A stretch of DNA of 64,000 nt from Gammaproteobacteria bacterium (lineage in GTDB: Bacteria; Pseudomonadota; Gammaproteobacteria; Ga0077536): positions 57,217 to 121,216 of the forward strand of contig SHZJ01000005.1 in assembly GCA_009692365.1 (NCBI GenBank). Direction: 5' to 3'. Made by a program: the position numbers and the translations under genes. The notes below the pieces were generated by a model. That model was not told the DNA's origin and did not search any database. It saw only the letters and a program-made list of their open reading frames with translations. Each line of letters begins with the position of its first letter. The first letter of the stretch is position 1. Below, piece after piece: positions 54,013 to 62,088 of this stretch.

Positions 54013-55695
54013 TCACACCCGTTCCCAGTTGAACTGGGCTTTGCTACCGCTGCCAAAAACCTGCAGGGCGCCCTGTTCGCCCACCGCGTTCGGGCGCACG
54101 AAAATCCAGTTCTGCCACGCCGACAGGCGGCCAAAAATGCGGGTCTGAAGGGTCTCGGTCCCCGGGAAACGCAAAGAGGCTTCCAGCCCGGTCAGCGCGT
54201 CTGGCGACAGGCTGGTGCGCTCTTCTATCGCTAGGCGCACTTCGTCGTCCCAGTCGAGGTCGTCCGGTGCGTAGGTCACCAAGCCCAGCCTGAGGGCCGT
54301 GGCGGCGTCTAGGGGCTGGCCGAGGTGCGCCTGGGCAGCGGCCACCGGCGCGGCCTCGCCGCAGTAGCGAGTGAGCAAACGCGATTGATGGTTGACCATC
54401 GGCAGCGCGCCAAAATTCAGCGCGGAGAGTTGCAGACACGGCGCGGCGGCCGGCTCATCGGGTAGCGTCAACATAAAGCTGCGGTCGGCGGCGAGCGCCA
54501 ATTCCGCGAGCAGCCCGGCAAAACAGGCACCCCGATCGATGATCGCAAACAGCGTGCGGGACGATACCTCCAGACGGGCGAAAGTACGGCGCAGCAGGCC
54601 GAGGGTTTCTGTCACCAGCCAGTCCTGGGCGTGGGCTACTAAGCTTGCGTCCACCGCCAGCAAGTGCGCCAGCTCGCCGTGGGTTTTGAGCAACCACACC
54701 CCAAGCTCCTGGTCGTTGGTGCGCAACATCAGGATGGCATCGTCTAATTCGCGCGCCATCGCCAGCGGCCACCAGTCCGCACCCGCGGCGTGGATGCCGG
54801 GCAAATCCGTTGGCGGGGCGTGGGCAGGCGCCCGAATGAGTAAGGTGGCGGTGCGCGCCACGCGGTCGAGCAGCACGTCCACATGCTGGTAATGCAGCCC
54901 GCCCTCATCGCTGATTCGCCGCAGGGGCGCTAGCCGCACGCCCGCGCCGTGGCCGGTGCGGGTGCTGGTGGCCGCGAGGGCGGCGGCGCGCGCGGCGACG
55001 CGCTCGGCAAACTCTCCCGGCTTGGCCGTATGGTCCACCAGACCCCACTGCTGGGCCCGGTCGGCGCGTACCCCTTCGGTGGTGGTGGCGAATACATCGG
55101 CCAGATCGCGCCGTACCCGCCGCTTGTCGGTAACGCGGGTCAAGCCGCCGGTGCCGGGGAGGACGCCCAGCAGCGGCACTTCGGGCAGGCTAACGGTGGA
55201 CGAGCGGTCGTCGACCATCACGATTTCATCGCAGGCCAGGGCTAATTCATAACCCCCACCCGCCACCGTGCCGTTCACGGCCGCCAGAAATTTCAGGCCG
55301 TCCCGGCTGGAGTCTTCCATGCCGTTACGGGTTTCGTTGGTGAACTTGCAGAAATTGACCTTCCAGCCGTGGCTGGATTTGCCGAGCATGTAGATGTTGG
55401 CGCCCGAACAAAACAGGCGCTCTTTGGCGCTGGTGAGCACCACAACTTTAATCTGTGGCTGCTCGAAGCGGATGCGCTGGAGGGCGTCGTAGAGTTCGAT
55501 ATCCACGCCCAAATCGTAGGAGTTGAGCTTTAGTTTGTAGCCGGGCGCCAAGCCGCGGTCCTCATTGACGTCCATCGATAAGGTCGCCACCTCACCGGCG
55601 TAGTCCACCCGCCAGTGTGCGTAGTGGTCAGGATGGCGCTCGAAAGTGACCCAAACGGGGCCGTGTGCTGGGGCGTTAGCGGCGGTGACGGACAT
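54013..55695 (-). CDS. boxC: 2,3-epoxybenzoyl-CoA dihydrolase (benzoyl-CoA-dihydrodiol lyase) BoxC
   Basis: Crotonase-superfamily enzyme that hydrolytically opens the epoxide ring to 3,4-dehydroadipyl-CoA semialdehyde and formate. 560 residues from the ATG giving MSVTAANAP; upstream in-frame sequence is the boxR region and is not conserved. The N-terminal crotonase core (about 30-260) has LDVNEDR-like MDVNEDRGLAPGYKLKLNSY, FCSGANIYMLGKSSH (oxyanion hole) and AAVNGTVAGGGYELALACDE; the C-terminal half is BoxC-specific. Lies 17 bp after boxR. Confidence 0.96.
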   Translation of the reverse strand: MSVTAANAPAHGPVWVTFERHPDHYAHWRVDYAGEVATLSMDVNEDRGLAPGYKLKLNSYDLGVDIELYDALQRIRFEQPQIKVVVLTSAKERLFCSGANIYMLGKSSHGWKVNFCKFTNETRNGMEDSSRDGLKFLAAVNGTVAGGGYELALACDEIVMVDDRSSTVSLPEVPLLGVLPGTGGLTRVTDKRRVRRDLADVFATTTEGVRADRAQQWGLVDHTAKPGEFAERVAARAAALAATSTRTGHGAGVRLAPLRRISDEGGLHYQHVDVLLDRVARTATLLIRAPAHAPPTDLPGIHAAGADWWPLAMARELDDAILMLRTNDQELGVWLLKTHGELAHLLAVDASLVAHAQDWLVTETLGLLRRTFARLEVSSRTLFAIIDRGACFAGLLAELALAADRSFMLTLPDEPAAAPCLQLSALNFGALPMVNHQSRLLTRYCGEAAPVAAAQAHLGQPLDAATALRLGLVTYAPDDLDWDDEVRLAIEERTSLSPDALTGLEASLRFPGTETLQTRIFGRLSAWQNWIFVRPNAVGEQGALQVFGSGSKAQFNWERV

Positions 55696-55712
55696 GTCGG
55701 CATCCTTCGAAA

Positions 55713-56615
55713 TTAGTCGGTTGGCGCGATCGCTTGGGCGAGGGCGAGATAGCTTTGTTCTAGATTCAGACCCGCGGTTTCCACCGTGCGGTCGGCCTGC
55801 GCGTACAGCGCCGTGCGGGCGTCCAAGATGCGCTGCAGGTCGTCCATCGCCGCGGCGTTGTCGGCCATGGGCCGCGTATCGCCCTGCGCAACGACCCGCG
55901 CCATATGTTCTTCCGGGGCGGCCTTTAACCACACGCACAGGCAGCTCGACAACAGCAGATCGTAGGTGGCCGCGGCGGTCACGATGCTGCCGCCGGTGGC
56001 GATCACGCAGCGCGGGTGCAACTCCAGCAGGTTCTCGAGGCAGCGCTGTTCATGACGGCGATAGCCGGCCTGCCCGTAGAGCAGAAAAATCTCCGCCAGG
56101 CTCGTGCCCGCGGCGCGTTCTACTGCTTGGTCCAGTTCGATGAAAGGGCAGCCCAGGCTCCGCGCTAGCCGCGATCCTAAGCTGGATTTGCCCGCGCCCC
56201 GCAGCCCCAGGAGCGCGATGCGCGGTCGACGTTGGTCGTCTGCCCGGCCCAGCTTTTGGGTCAGGTCTTGCCGCAGTTCGCGCAGCGCGGCGCGCGGCTG
56301 GCGGCGCAGCAGCTCGATGAGCAGGAGGAGTTCTGGCGGCTCGGCCGCCGCCTCGCGCAGCAGTTCCGTCAGCGGCAGGTCGAGCGCCTGGGCGAGCTTG
56401 AGGAGGACCAGCACCGAAGGGTTGGCCTGGCCGGCCTCCAGTTGCGCCACATAACGCTCGGACACCTGCGAATGCGTGGCGAGCAGCTTGCGCGTCATGC
56501 CCCGGCGCGCCCGGGCCTCGCGCACGCGCGTGCCGATGCCTAATAACGGCGCCCGCACCACGCTAGAGGCGGCGTCTAAACCCTCAGCGCTGGCTATTCG
56601 TTGCGTGTCTCGCAT
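55713..56615 (-). CDS. boxR: Benzoyl-CoA-responsive regulator BoxR (HTH plus shikimate-kinase-like domain)
   Basis: Member of the BzdR/BoxR family: an XRE-type helix-turn-helix (about 27-85: IGTRVREARARRGMTRKLLA, VSERYVAQLEAGQANPSVLV) joined by a short linker to a shikimate-kinase-like effector domain (about 131-300) with Walker A GLRGAGKSS at 137-145 and FIELDQAVERAAGTSLAEIF. In characterised members benzoyl-CoA binds the kinase-like domain and releases repression. It heads boxR-boxC-boxB. The ATG lies only 5 bp from a 34-bp palindrome that is its probable operator, so a leaderless mRNA or a downstream start such as the GTG at 56561 should be considered. Confidence 0.93.
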   Translation of the reverse strand: MRDTQRIASAEGLDAASSVVRAPLLGIGTRVREARARRGMTRKLLATHSQVSERYVAQLEAGQANPSVLVLLKLAQALDLPLTELLREAAAEPPELLLLIELLRRQPRAALRELRQDLTQKLGRADDQRRPRIALLGLRGAGKSSLGSRLARSLGCPFIELDQAVERAAGTSLAEIFLLYGQAGYRRHEQRCLENLLELHPRCVIATGGSIVTAAATYDLLLSSCLCVWLKAAPEEHMARVVAQGDTRPMADNAAAMDDLQRILDARTALYAQADRTVETAGLNLEQSYLALAQAIAPTD

Positions 56616-56619
56616 GAAA

Positions 56620-56653
56620 TATATTGCCGAGATATTTTTATGACGGCAATATA
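56620..56653. promoter_or_regulatory. Palindromic operator with face-to-face promoters between boxR and the flavodoxin gene
   Basis: Arms TATATTGCCG (56620-56629) and CGGCAATATA (56644-56653) are perfect 10-bp inverted repeats around a 14-bp AT-rich spacer. By symmetry the site also contains TTGCCG-N17-CAATAT in both directions (plus: 56624-56629 and 56647-56652), i.e. two overlapping sigma-70-like promoters. It is the only long AT-rich stretch nearby. Best read as the BoxR binding site controlling both divergent transcripts; this is inference from position and symmetry. Confidence 0.72.
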
Positions 56654-56699
56654 GTTCAGCTTTCAGGCCGCGACAAGAAAACGCCAGAGGATCCTCCCG

Positions 56700-57176
56700 A
56701 TGTCCCGTGCGGTCACTATTCTGGTTGGTACGACCACCGGCAATGCGCAGTACTGCGCAGAGGAGGCCGTGTTTCGCTTACAGGCGGCGGACATCCAGGC
56801 GCAAATTCGCCCCATGGATGACCTCGACGCGACAGTCTTTGCCGGCGGGGGGCTGTATTTGATTTGCATCTCAACCTACGGTCAGGGTGACGTGCCCGAC
56901 AACGCCCGTGGCCTGTACCTGTCCCTCGTCACCGACAAGCCGGATCTCGGGGCGGTGCGCTACGGGCTGATTTCCTTGGGTGATAGGTCGCACGCGCAGA
57001 CTTTTGGGTTCGCGGGGCGGCGTTTCGATACCCAGCTCACCAAACTGGGGGCGCAGCGCGTGGGCGACGTTCTCACCCACGACGCCTCCTCTGGCACCAT
57101 GCCCGAAGAAGCGACCGCCGAGTGGCTCGTCGGGTGGTCCGCGCGGGCCTTGGAGGGTGACGCCGCGGCCGCGTAG
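56700..57176 (+). CDS. Flavodoxin-domain protein (MioC-like)
   Basis: 158 residues with a single flavodoxin fold. The FMN phosphate loop is VGTTTGNAQYCAEE (about 9-22); STYGQGDVPDNARGLYLSL (about 59-77) and YGLISLGDRSHAQTFGFAGR (about 88-107) are the two FMN ring loops, as in MioC and the flavodoxin part of sulfite reductase/P450 reductase. No ferredoxin, FAD or NADPH domain, so it is not BoxA. It is the first gene of the plus-strand half of the box locus and may carry electrons to BoxB; that is inference. AGAGGATCCTCCCG precedes the ATG. Confidence 0.88.
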   Translation: MSRAVTILVGTTTGNAQYCAEEAVFRLQAADIQAQIRPMDDLDATVFAGGGLYLICISTYGQGDVPDNARGLYLSLVTDKPDLGAVRYGLISLGDRSHAQTFGFAGRRFDTQLTKLGAQRVGDVLTHDASSGTMPEEATAEWLVGWSARALEGDAAAA

Positions 57177-57218
57177 AGTTAGGCCACTTTCACTTCAGCC
57201 GTTGCAGGGATGCACCCG

Positions 57219-58778
57219 ATGTCAGCACTTGCCAACCCACCCACCACCCCACGGGGCGACTACAACGCCGCCCACGATTTGATCACGCGCAATCTGCTTG
57301 CTGGGCGTGGCGCCAAGCTGGCCTATATCGATGATACGGGCAGCTACACCTACGCTGTGCTGGCGCAGCGGGTGGACCGTGCCGCCAACGCCCTGCGGAA
57401 CCTTGGTTTGGGGCAGGAAGACCGCATCCTACTGGCGCTGCTGGACACCATCGATTTTCCCAGCGTGTTTCTGGGCGCGATCAAACTTGGCATTGTCCCC
57501 ATCCCCGTCAACACGCTGCTCACGCCCAGCGATTACGCGTTTATGCTGCGCGATAGCCGGGCCAAGGCGCTGGTCGTCTCGGCCCCCTTGCTGCCGGCGT
57601 TCCACGCGGCCATTGCCGCGAGCCCGGCGCTAAAGCAGGTGCTGGTGGCGGGCGAGGCGTGGCGCGACGAGCGCGCGCTGGCAGCGCACATGGCGGCGGC
57701 GGCCAGCACTTGCGAGCCTGCGGCCACTACCGCGGACGAGCCCTGCTTCTGGCTTTATTCCTCGGGCTCGACGGGCACCCCGAAGGGCACCGTGCACCGC
57801 CACGCGAGCCCGGTGCAAACGGCGCAACTCTTCGCGCGCGACACCTTGGGTCTAGGCGAGTCGGATCTCATTTTCTCGGCGGCCAAATTGTTTTTCGCCT
57901 ACGGCTTGGGCAATGCGCTCAGTTTCCCCCTGGCACTGGGCGCGACCACCCTACTCATGGCCGAGCGGCCCACGCCAGAGGCGGTGTTCAAGCGTCTGAT
58001 TGCGCACCGGCCCACGGTATTCTGCGGCGTGCCCACCCTGTATGCGGCGATGCTCGCGCAGCCTGAGTTGCCGGATCCGGCCGCGCTTGCGCTGCGCATT
58101 TGTACCAGCGCCGGCGAGGCCTTGCCGGCCGCCGTGGGGCGCCGCTTCTCCCAGCATTTTGGGGTGGAGATTTTGGACGGCATTGGCTCCACCGAAATGC
58201 TGCACATTTTTTTATCTAACCGCCCGGGCGATGTGCGCTATGGCACGACGGGTAAGGCCGTGACGGGCTACCGGGTGCGTTTGGTCGGTGAAGACGGACA
58301 GCCGGTTGCCGCTGGCGAACTGGGCGATTTAGAAATTGCCGGGCCCACCAGCGCGCAAGGCTACTGGAACAACCGGGCCGGTTCACAGGCAACTTTTAGA
58401 GGCGAATGGACGCGTTCTGGCGACAAGTACCGCGTCGACGCCGAGGGCTATTTTGTTTACGGGGGACGCTCCGACGACATGCTAAAGGTGGGTGGTCAGT
58501 ATGTCTCCCCCTTCGAAGTCGAAGGCGCACTCGCCGCCCACGACGCCGTCTTGGAGGCTGCGGTGGTGGGGTTCGCAGACGCGGATGGGCTGACGAAGCC
58601 CAAGGCCTTCATCGTCTGTAAACCCGGGGTGCTGCCCAGCGCAGCGCTGGCGGCAGATTTAAAACAGCACGTAAAGTTGCTGTTAGCACCCCATAAATAT
58701 CCACGCTGGCTAGAATTCGTGGATGAACTGCCGAAAACCGCCACCGGGAAAATTCAGCGCTTCAAGCTCCGTGCTTGA
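57219..58778 (+). CDS. bclA: Benzoate-CoA ligase
   Basis: Activates benzoate (or a close analogue) with ATP and CoA to benzoyl-CoA, the substrate of BoxB. 519 residues from the ATG that has AGGG 9 bp upstream; the ATG 9 bp earlier would be almost on top of that ribosome site. Adenylate-forming motifs: YSSGSTGTPKGT (180-191), FGVEILDGIGSTEMLHIFLS (benzoate-CoA-ligase-type A5), and GKIQRFKL with catalytic Lys511. The overall sequence follows benzoate-CoA ligases rather than long-chain acyl-CoA synthetases; substituted benzoates cannot be excluded. Overlaps the next gene by 8 bp. Confidence 0.93.
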   Translation: MSALANPPTTPRGDYNAAHDLITRNLLAGRGAKLAYIDDTGSYTYAVLAQRVDRAANALRNLGLGQEDRILLALLDTIDFPSVFLGAIKLGIVPIPVNTLLTPSDYAFMLRDSRAKALVVSAPLLPAFHAAIAASPALKQVLVAGEAWRDERALAAHMAAAASTCEPAATTADEPCFWLYSSGSTGTPKGTVHRHASPVQTAQLFARDTLGLGESDLIFSAAKLFFAYGLGNALSFPLALGATTLLMAERPTPEAVFKRLIAHRPTVFCGVPTLYAAMLAQPELPDPAALALRICTSAGEALPAAVGRRFSQHFGVEILDGIGSTEMLHIFLSNRPGDVRYGTTGKAVTGYRVRLVGEDGQPVAAGELGDLEIAGPTSAQGYWNNRAGSQATFRGEWTRSGDKYRVDAEGYFVYGGRSDDMLKVGGQYVSPFEVEGALAAHDAVLEAAVVGFADADGLTKPKAFIVCKPGVLPSAALAADLKQHVKLLLAPHKYPRWLEFVDELPKTATGKIQRFKLRA

Positions 58779-60309
58779 AGGTGAGCGGTTCGGCCGGCGC
58801 AGGCCCCCGCCGCGATGGCGCCGGTGCTGGACCTTGGCGCTCACGCTAGGGCTGGCGAGCGCCGGGGCGGCGCGGGAGAATTTACCCACGCCGCTGGAGG
58901 CGGCGAATTTCTCGCGCATTTCAAGCTCAGCCGAGATCACCCGCTACCTCCAGCAACTCGGCGCCAGCAGCGCTTTGGCGCACCTCGAGGTGCTGGGGTT
59001 TTCGGTGCAAGGGCGACCCCTCGAAGCGCTGGTGCTGGGCGCGCGCCAGGGCGCTCCCCGCCTTAAAATTTTGCTGATCGGGTCCCAGCACGGGGCCGCG
59101 GAACCGGCCGGCGGCGAGGCCTTACTGCAGTTGGGGCGCGAGCTGCTCAGCGGGCCTTGGCAGGCCCGGCTAGCGCACACCCAGATCATTTTGCTCCCGA
59201 ATGCCAATCCGGATGGCCGCGACCTCAAGCGACGTGCCAACGCCCACGGGATTAATCTGAATACCAATTTTGTGCTCGCCAATGAGCCGGAGACCCTGGT
59301 CCTCAAACAGGCCCTGCGCCGCTACGCGCCGGACGTGGTGCTGGACAGCCATGAATCCGCGATTTTCAAACCTAAGACACTGGCCCGCGAGGGCTATCTC
59401 ACCGATTTTCAGGCGCAGTTCGAGGTGGCCAATCATCCCGCCATGCCCGCGACCATGCAGGCCTATCAGCGGGAATTGTTAACGCAATGGTTGGCCCAAG
59501 TGCGCGGCCAACAGCTCGCGGCCAGCCACTACCTGAGCGAAATCACGAGCATCCACCAGCCGCTCACGCATGGCGGGCTGACCATGCGCAATTTCCGCAA
59601 TGCCGCGGGGATGACCGGTGCGCTGTCGTTTTTGCTGGAAACGCGGCTGGATCCGCCCAGCGGTAGTTATCCCACCTACCGCAATATCGCGGCGCGGGTG
59701 GCCAAACAAATGATTTGTCTGCGCGAATTCTTAGCGCTGATACACGCCCACCGCGCCGAGATCCCGCGCCGCGTGGCCGCCCACCGCGCCGCGTTCCAGA
59801 ATGCCCGAGTGGTATTGTTTGCCCGCTACGTGGTCGCCCCTGAGCACCCGCAAACCAGCGTGCCGCTGCGGCGTATCGACACCGGTGAGCGGGTGGTCGT
59901 CGCGTTTAGTGACCACCGGCAGATTGCGCTGGCCGACACTATTACCCGCCCCCGGGGCTATGTGGTGACGGCGCACACCCGCGAGCTAGGCGAACTGCTC
60001 GGCCGGCACGGGATTGAGTATGCCGCGCTCGGCGCAAGGCGCGCGCTGGCGGTGGTGGCCAGTCACTTTGAGGTGGCGCCCGCGGCATCGGGTCGGGCCC
60101 GGCTGACGCGAGCCCGCGCCAAGACCATCAGCGCACCCAGCGGCGCCCTCACCATCGATTTGAGCCAGGCCAACGGACGTCTCGCGGTGGTACTGCTCGA
60201 CCCCCGTTCCGCCAGCAGCGTGTTTCGCACCCCACCGGGCGCGGATTGGGTGCGGCCCGAGCAGGAATTCTTTGTCTATGCAATGGTGGACCATGCCGCT
60301 AAATCTTGA
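58771..60309 (+). CDS. M14-like zinc carboxypeptidase, exported (paralogue 1)
   Basis: 512 residues from the GTG inside the bclA end. Twin-arginine-free basic leader, then a hydrophobic signal RCWTLALTLGLASAGAA. Fold markers of peptidase family M14: first metal segment IGSQHGAAEPAGGEALLQ (His107, Glu111), LLPNANPDGRDLKRR, second metal His194 in VLDSHESAIFKP, and the catalytic-Glu strand ALSFLLETR (Glu290). Two oddities: His and Glu are spaced HxxxE rather than the usual HxxE, and the substrate-carboxylate motif NLNR is NLNT (Thr165). The C-terminal 200 residues form an extra domain shared with the next gene. Periplasmic by prediction; substrate unknown. Confidence 0.8.
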   Translation: MLEGERFGRRRPPPRWRRCWTLALTLGLASAGAARENLPTPLEAANFSRISSSAEITRYLQQLGASSALAHLEVLGFSVQGRPLEALVLGARQGAPRLKILLIGSQHGAAEPAGGEALLQLGRELLSGPWQARLAHTQIILLPNANPDGRDLKRRANAHGINLNTNFVLANEPETLVLKQALRRYAPDVVLDSHESAIFKPKTLAREGYLTDFQAQFEVANHPAMPATMQAYQRELLTQWLAQVRGQQLAASHYLSEITSIHQPLTHGGLTMRNFRNAAGMTGALSFLLETRLDPPSGSYPTYRNIAARVAKQMICLREFLALIHAHRAEIPRRVAAHRAAFQNARVVLFARYVVAPEHPQTSVPLRRIDTGERVVVAFSDHRQIALADTITRPRGYVVTAHTRELGELLGRHGIEYAALGARRALAVVASHFEVAPAASGRARLTRARAKTISAPSGALTIDLSQANGRLAVVLLDPRSASSVFRTPPGADWVRPEQEFFVYAMVDHAAKS

Positions 60310-60327
60310 GCACCGCGGGGTGGTCGC

Positions 60328-61782
60328 ATGAGCGCAGGGCCGTTCATCACGCCCGTGGAGGAGGCCTTACGGCCATCGACCTCAACGGAGATATTGGCCT
60401 ATCTGGCGCGGCTCGCGGCCGGCTCGCCGCGCGCGTGCTGCCAGCACTTGGGGCACTCGGTGCGCGGGCAAGCCCTGGTGGCGCTGCACTGTGGCGAGGC
60501 TGCGCGCGGCCTGCCGCGGGTGTTACTAGTGGGGTCACACCACGGCGGATCCGAGCCGGCCGGGGGCGAGGCGCTGCTGCTGCTTGCACGCGATCTGCTA
60601 TACGGCGACCTCCAAGGGCTGCTGGAGCGGTTTGAATTTATGCTGGTGCCCAATGCCAATCCCGATGGCCGCGACGCAGGCTCCGCGCGCAACGCCCGCG
60701 AGGTGAATCTCAACCGCGATTACGGTTTGCTCTCGCAACCCGAAACGCAGGCGGTGAACGCCCTGCTTTTGGCGTGGCGACCGCACATCGTGCTGGACGC
60801 CCACGAGTCCGCGGCCTTAAAGCGCCACACCCTGGGCGCGGAAGGCTATTTGACCGATTTTGACTGCCAAATCGACATCGCCAACCATCCGGCAAGCACG
60901 GCCGCGCAGCAGGCGCTGGCGGTGGAACTCCTAGAGCAGACCTTGCAGGAGGTGCGTGCCAACGGCTTGCGCGCGCAGCGCTACATCAAAGAAATTCGCT
61001 CGATTAGAAAGCCCATGACCCACGGGGGCGTGGCGATTGGCCGTTTTCGTAACAAGGCAGCCCTCTACGGGGCACTGTCTTTCCTGCTGGAAACCCCCAT
61101 GTTGCCGAAGGATGAGGTCTATCCCAGCTATCAAAATATTGCCGCGCGCACGGCCCAGCAGCAGGTGTGTCTGCGCAGCTTTCTGCGCGTTTTGGCGCGG
61201 TCCCCGGCGGTGCTCGACGGCGTGCCGGCCACCGCCACGCCGCTGTGCGCGGGCATGGCTTTGTCGCTCAGCGGGCACTATCAGGTGGACCCGCACGAGC
61301 CGGTGCGCTGGTTAGACCTGCAGCGATATCCGTCCCGAGAGCCGATCCAGTTACCTTTTGCCAATCATGGCTGGCTACGCCCCGGGCCGGCGGTGGTGGT
61401 TCCCACCGCCTATTACATCACTGAGCACACGGCGGTTTTCGCGCGTGCCCTGAGCGCCCACGGCCTGCGCTACGAGTGGGTCACGCAGGCAGCCACGGTG
61501 CCGGTTCGCAGTTGGCGGTGCGCGCCGACGGGGCAGCGCGCCGCGGCGGAGGATCGCCTGCTGGCGTTGGCGGCGGGCCACCTGCAAGTGTCCACTACGC
61601 AGCCGCTGGTGCGCTTGGCGTGCTTGCTGTTGGAATGGGAGTCGCCCAGTGCGCTGCGGCGATACCCTGAGTTTCAGCGGTTGGCGGTGCCGGGTGAGTG
61701 CCAAGTCGTGCATCGTGCGCGCGCGCTGGCGCCACCGGCTGCTGGCACGGGCGCCGCCCAGCGTGCCGCAGCGCCACCGTGA
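60328..61782 (+). CDS. M14-like zinc carboxypeptidase, cytoplasmic (paralogue 2)
   Basis: 484 residues, no signal peptide. Clearly a paralogue of the preceding gene: GSHHGGSEPAGGEALLLLAR (His72, Glu76, again HxxxE), LVPNANPDGRDAGSARNARE, VNLNRDY (Arg130 kept, unlike paralogue 1), VLDAHESAALKRHTLGAEGY (His159), HGGVAIGRFRNKAALYGALS and LLETPM (Glu255), with the same C-terminal domain ending ALRRYPEFQRLAVPGECQVV. It starts 18 bp after paralogue 1. The pair probably shares the box-locus transcript, but a link to benzoate catabolism is not evident. Confidence 0.8.
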   Translation: MSAGPFITPVEEALRPSTSTEILAYLARLAAGSPRACCQHLGHSVRGQALVALHCGEAARGLPRVLLVGSHHGGSEPAGGEALLLLARDLLYGDLQGLLERFEFMLVPNANPDGRDAGSARNAREVNLNRDYGLLSQPETQAVNALLLAWRPHIVLDAHESAALKRHTLGAEGYLTDFDCQIDIANHPASTAAQQALAVELLEQTLQEVRANGLRAQRYIKEIRSIRKPMTHGGVAIGRFRNKAALYGALSFLLETPMLPKDEVYPSYQNIAARTAQQQVCLRSFLRVLARSPAVLDGVPATATPLCAGMALSLSGHYQVDPHEPVRWLDLQRYPSREPIQLPFANHGWLRPGPAVVVPTAYYITEHTAVFARALSAHGLRYEWVTQAATVPVRSWRCAPTGQRAAAEDRLLALAAGHLQVSTTQPLVRLACLLLEWESPSALRRYPEFQRLAVPGECQVVHRARALAPPAAGTGAAQRAAAPP

Positions 61783-61817
61783 ATGGCCGCGCTAGGCGCG
61801 GCCTGACGAGTGCCAAG

Positions 61818-61937
61818 TTTTGCCGCTGCGCAAGCTACCTGCTGGCATCGGAGCTGCGCCGTGCGCGGCGGCGCGCTGCGATGTTGCGCGCGCTGGCGGC
61901 GCCGGGTGAGTGTCGGTTTGTGCCTCCCGCACCCGCC
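61818..61937 (+). pseudogene. Remnant of a third M14-family gene (C-terminal end only)
   Basis: Translating this frame gives ASYLLASELRRARRRAAMLR then ALAAPGECRFV. Over 35 gap-free positions I count 15 identities to the C-terminus of paralogue 2 (RLAVPGECQVV region), including the invariant-looking PGEC. No start codon or upstream catalytic part remains, and the frame stops at 61985. It is best explained as the decayed tail of a tandem duplicate. The rest of the 366-bp gap to the deacylase gene holds only the hairpin listed next. Confidence 0.6.
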
Positions 61938-62088
61938 GTGGTGCAGGCGGGCTCAACCGCCAAGGGGTCTGTTCGAGCCAGATAGGGGTGATTTTCCGGC
62001 ACCTGTGCCGCCCACGACGGCGCCGCTAGGAGATCTCCGAGGCGGCGCTTGAGGCAGTAGGAGCGCGGTCCGCAACGCTGCCCGCCGG

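Noticed and set aside
56700..57176. Flavodoxin gene as boxA
   Set aside because: Only 158 residues with one FMN domain; no 4Fe-4S, FAD or NADPH-binding region as BoxA requires.
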